7,889 nucleotides of DNA from Rhodospirillales bacterium. Lineage in GTDB: Bacteria; Pseudomonadota; Alphaproteobacteria; Acetobacterales; Acetobacteraceae. The DNA lies in the NCBI GenBank assembly GCA_015654825.1, contig JAATGE010000251.1, positions 1 to 7,889 on the forward strand. Reading direction: 5' to 3'. Under the pieces are notes generated by a model that saw only the letters and a list, made by a program, of their open reading frames with translations, did not search any database and was not told the origin of the DNA. How positions within the stretch are numbered: the stretch's first letter is position 1; each line of letters opens with the position of its first letter. A program made the translations under genes and the position numbers. Positions 6,586 through 7,889 of this stretch are shown here, piece after piece.

Positions 6586-6781
6586 GGAAGGCCAGGGCTC
6601 TGCCCTGGACCCGCTGGGGCCAGTAGGCCCCAGACCCCATTCATTGGGGGGAAACGGCGAAGTTGGAAAATTCATTCCGGTGTTGGCTTCGCAGGGGAGG
6701 CGATGAAAAGCCGCGCAGCGCTTACGGGGTTGCGCAGCACGCCTCCGGCGTGACGGGTCCAGGGCAGAGCTCCGGCCTTCC
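6586..6781. repeat. Inverted second copy of the palindromic repeat, 196 bp
   Basis: Bases 6586-6646 are the exact reverse complement of 4900-4960 (61 of 61), and 6737-6770 are the exact reverse complement of 4811-4844 (34 of 34). Its right end 6754-6781 differs from a perfect 28-bp inverted repeat of its left end by two bases. The middle (about 6660-6730) is unlike the first copy and about 35 bases longer. It begins 12 bases after the esterase stop, so it may end that transcript or protect it. The next 110 bases (6782-6891) hold nothing I can name. Confidence 0.9.
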
Positions 6782-6891
6782 TTCGCCTCCCGTGTCCTAG
6801 GTAATTTCCGAGGCTGCCGCACTCCACCGGATTGGGACGATTATGCCGCTCCGCAGCTAGTGCGTGCCGCGGCAGACGGGTGGATATTGCA

Positions 6892-6966
6892 ATGAAATAC
6901 GGACTGTTCTGGCTGCTCGGCGTTCCGCTTCCGGTGCTGATTGTTGCCTATTTCATCTTTCATTGA
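6892..6966 (+). CDS. 24-residue single-helix membrane peptide
   Basis: ATG to TGA encodes MKYGLFWLLGVPLPVLIVAY followed by FIFH. It has a charged start, then one hydrophobic span broken by the GVPLP kink, the style of known bacterial small membrane proteins. GGGTGGAT at 6878-6885 could be the ribosome-binding site, 6 bases before the ATG. A strong hairpin starts 6 bases after the stop. I recall similar short FWLLGxPLP peptides annotated as hypothetical in Proteobacteria, but cannot verify it. Function is unknown; a structural or regulatory role for a membrane partner is only a guess. It lies next to two genes of the envelope/stress type. Confidence 0.6.
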   Translation: MKYGLFWLLGVPLPVLIVAYFIFH

Positions 6967-6972
6967 ATGACC

Positions 6973-6993
6973 TGCGCGGCGGCGCGCCGCGCA
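6973..6993 (+). terminator. Strong GC hairpin after the small membrane peptide
   Basis: TGCGCGGCG (6973-6981), loop GCG, CGCCGCGCA (6985-6993): a 9-bp perfect stem starting 6 bases after the stop of the 24-residue peptide. There is no T-run, so it is not a classical intrinsic terminator, but position and strength fit a transcript end or stabiliser. A smaller palindrome TTGCCC-GCG-GGGCAA follows at 7010-7024, just ahead of the next gene. Confidence 0.4.
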
Positions 6994-7046
6994 TGGCCGA
7001 TATCGCATCTTGCCCGCGGGGCAAACCAAATTTGATGGAGAACACC

Positions 7047-7367
7047 ATGAAGCACGCAATTCTGGGCGCGTTCGCGGCGCTTGCGTTCGCCGGCGCCGCC
7101 GTCGGGCAAACCGCGCCGAGCACCAATTCACCAAGTCCGCCGGCCGTTGCCACGGGCGGGGGCGACAGCAACACCAACGCGGCACCGGTTGCCGGCAAGA
7201 ACAGCTTCACCGAGGCCCAGGCGCGGGCGCGGCTGCGCAAGCACGGCTACCATTCGGTCAGCGCGCTGACGCAGGACGACCAGTCGATCTGGCGCGGCAC
7301 CGCCACGAAGCACGGCAAGAAGGTCGATGTCGCGGTCGATTATCAGGGCAATATCGTTCCGAACTAG
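7047..7367 (+). CDS. Secreted PepSY-like small protein
   Basis: The product has 106 residues. A signal peptide (about 1-20, MKHAILGAFAALAFAGAAVG) is followed by a Ser/Pro/Asn/Ala/Gly-rich linker (22-50) and a compact domain from about residue 51: NSFTEAQARARLRKHGY, then VSALTQDDQSIWRGTA and VDVAVDYQGNIVPN. This alternation matches small PepSY-like periplasmic domains, which are thought to bind partners or inhibit proteases; the precise role is unknown. GGAG at 7037-7040 stands 6 bases before ATG 7047. ATG 7035 adds four residues and has no ribosome-binding site; the open frame back to 6864 overlaps the small peptide gene and is not credible. The stress-protein gene follows 58 bases downstream. 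Confidence 0.8.
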   Translation: MKHAILGAFAALAFAGAAVGQTAPSTNSPSPPAVATGGGDSNTNAAPVAGKNSFTEAQARARLRKHGYHSVSALTQDDQSIWRGTATKHGKKVDVAVDYQGNIVPN

Positions 7368-7385
7368 ACCGCGGCCACCGCATTT

Positions 7386-7409
7386 GCGCGGCGCCCGGCG
7401 CGGCGCCCG
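7386..7409. repeat. Perfect 12-bp tandem repeat before stress-protein gene
   Basis: GCGCGGCGCCCG occurs twice in direct succession (7386-7397 and 7398-7409). Each unit contains the palindrome GGCGCC, so the stretch can also fold. It ends 2 bases before the ribosome-binding sequence GAGGAG (7412-7417) of the last gene. It could be an end structure for the PepSY-like gene or a slippage-prone spacer. Confidence 0.6.
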
Positions 7410-7425
7410 CCGAGGAGAAATTCCC

Positions 7426-7889
7426 ATGACGCAGACACTCACTTCGCTCTACGATTCCTATGCCGATGCCAAAACGACTGTCGATGAGCTGGAAGCGGCG
7501 GGTATTGCCGCGGACCAGATCAGCCTGGTTGCGAACAACGCCACAGGCGCCGTTATCGTGACCACGAAGGAAGGCAACGAGGCCGGGCCAGGCGCCGAGG
7601 CGGGCGCTGCTTTCGGCGGGATATTGGGCGGCGGCGCGGGCCTGTTGGCGGGCCTTGGCATGCTGGCGATACCGGGCGTCGGGCCGGTGGTCGCGGCGGG
7701 ATGGCTGGTCGCGGCCGCGGCTGGCGCGGTGGGCGGTGCCGTGGTGGGCGGAGCTGGCGGCGGCCTGATCGGCGCCATGACCGGCAGCGGCGGGTTGGAG
7801 GAAGACGCCAATGTGTATGCGGAAGGGGTGCGCCGCGGCGGCACCCTGGTGCCCGCGGGGGTGGAGGACGGCCCGGTAAAGGCCGCCCA
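7426..7889 (+). CDS. Glycine-zipper general stress protein, YflT-like (3' end missing)
   Basis: The frame is open from ATG 7426 to the window end: 154 codons and two bases, no stop. The N-terminal part (LTSLYDSYADAKTTVDELEAAGIAAD, seen in pieces, then QISLVANN) is the beta-alpha-beta start of the YflT/general-stress-protein-17M type. Residues about 54-126 are an Ala/Gly-rich region with GxxxG repeats (GGILGGGAGLLAGLG, GGAVVGGAGGGLIG) able to form two membrane-inserting helices. Then comes NVYAEGVRRGGTLV, which usually precedes a second copy of the fold. GAGGAG at 7412-7417 is 8 bases upstream of the start. The last dozen residues (PAGVEDGPVK) differ from the TVRxDD-type strand I would expect, which may be real or low-quality sequence at a contig edge. 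Exact function is unknown; relatives are stress-induced. Confidence 0.8.
   Translation, partial: MTQTLTSLYDSYADAKTTVDELEAAGIAADQISLVANNATGAVIVTTKEGNEAGPGAEAGAAFGGILGGGAGLLAGLGMLAIPGVGPVVAAGWLVAAAAGAVGGAVVGGAGGGLIGAMTGSGGLEEDANVYAEGVRRGGTLVPAGVEDGPVKAA

Noticed and set aside
6703..6753. 16-codon open frame inside the second repeat copy
   Set aside because: It is built partly from repeat sequence, has no family resemblance, and the same region is not conserved between the two copies.
6864..7046. N-terminal extension of the PepSY-like protein
   Set aside because: It overlaps the small peptide gene and places a perfect signal peptide in the middle of the protein; GGAG before ATG 7047 marks the start.

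Overview
The window is GC-rich DNA with dense, codirectional genes on the + strand. Gene content and the style of the intergenic repeats suggest an alphaproteobacterium, most likely of the Acetobacteraceae. That placement is inference from composition and memory of such genomes, not a search.

Layout. Positions 1-291 are intergenic: an A/T-rich hairpin, then a worn copy of a palindromic repeat. Positions 292-4800 form a probable copper-handling operon of five genes: a small His/Cys-containing DUF2946-like protein, an outer-membrane beta-barrel-like protein, CopC, a long fusion of CopD with a c-type cytochrome and a thioredoxin-like domain, and a SCO1/SenC copper chaperone. Positions 4800-4960 hold a nested palindromic repeat. 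Positions 4961-6573 hold a ribbon-helix-helix (CopG-type) regulator with a perfect inverted repeat at its ribosome-binding site, followed by an intracellular-type PHB-depolymerase-family esterase. Positions 6586-6781 hold a second, inverted copy of the same repeat. The rest of the window carries a 24-residue one-helix membrane peptide, a secreted PepSY-like small protein, and the first 154 codons of a glycine-zipper stress protein of the YflT type that runs off the end.

How the genes may work together. CopC probably binds Cu(II) in the periplasm through its N-terminal histidine. CopD would move copper, or pass electrons, across the inner membrane, and its attached haem c domain could supply or accept electrons at the periplasmic face. 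SCO would deliver or reduce copper for a target such as a cuprous oxidase. The DUF2946-like and barrel proteins would act in the periplasm and outer membrane. No copper-responsive operator was recognised upstream of the operon.

The points most worth a second look are the CopD-cytochrome-thioredoxin-like fusion with its Met-rich tail, the inverted repeat pair that brackets the regulator-esterase module, the covarying hairpins in the repeat family, and the likely autoregulatory operator at 4990-5011. I did not find convincing evidence of a wholly new system such as defence, CRISPR or a retron.
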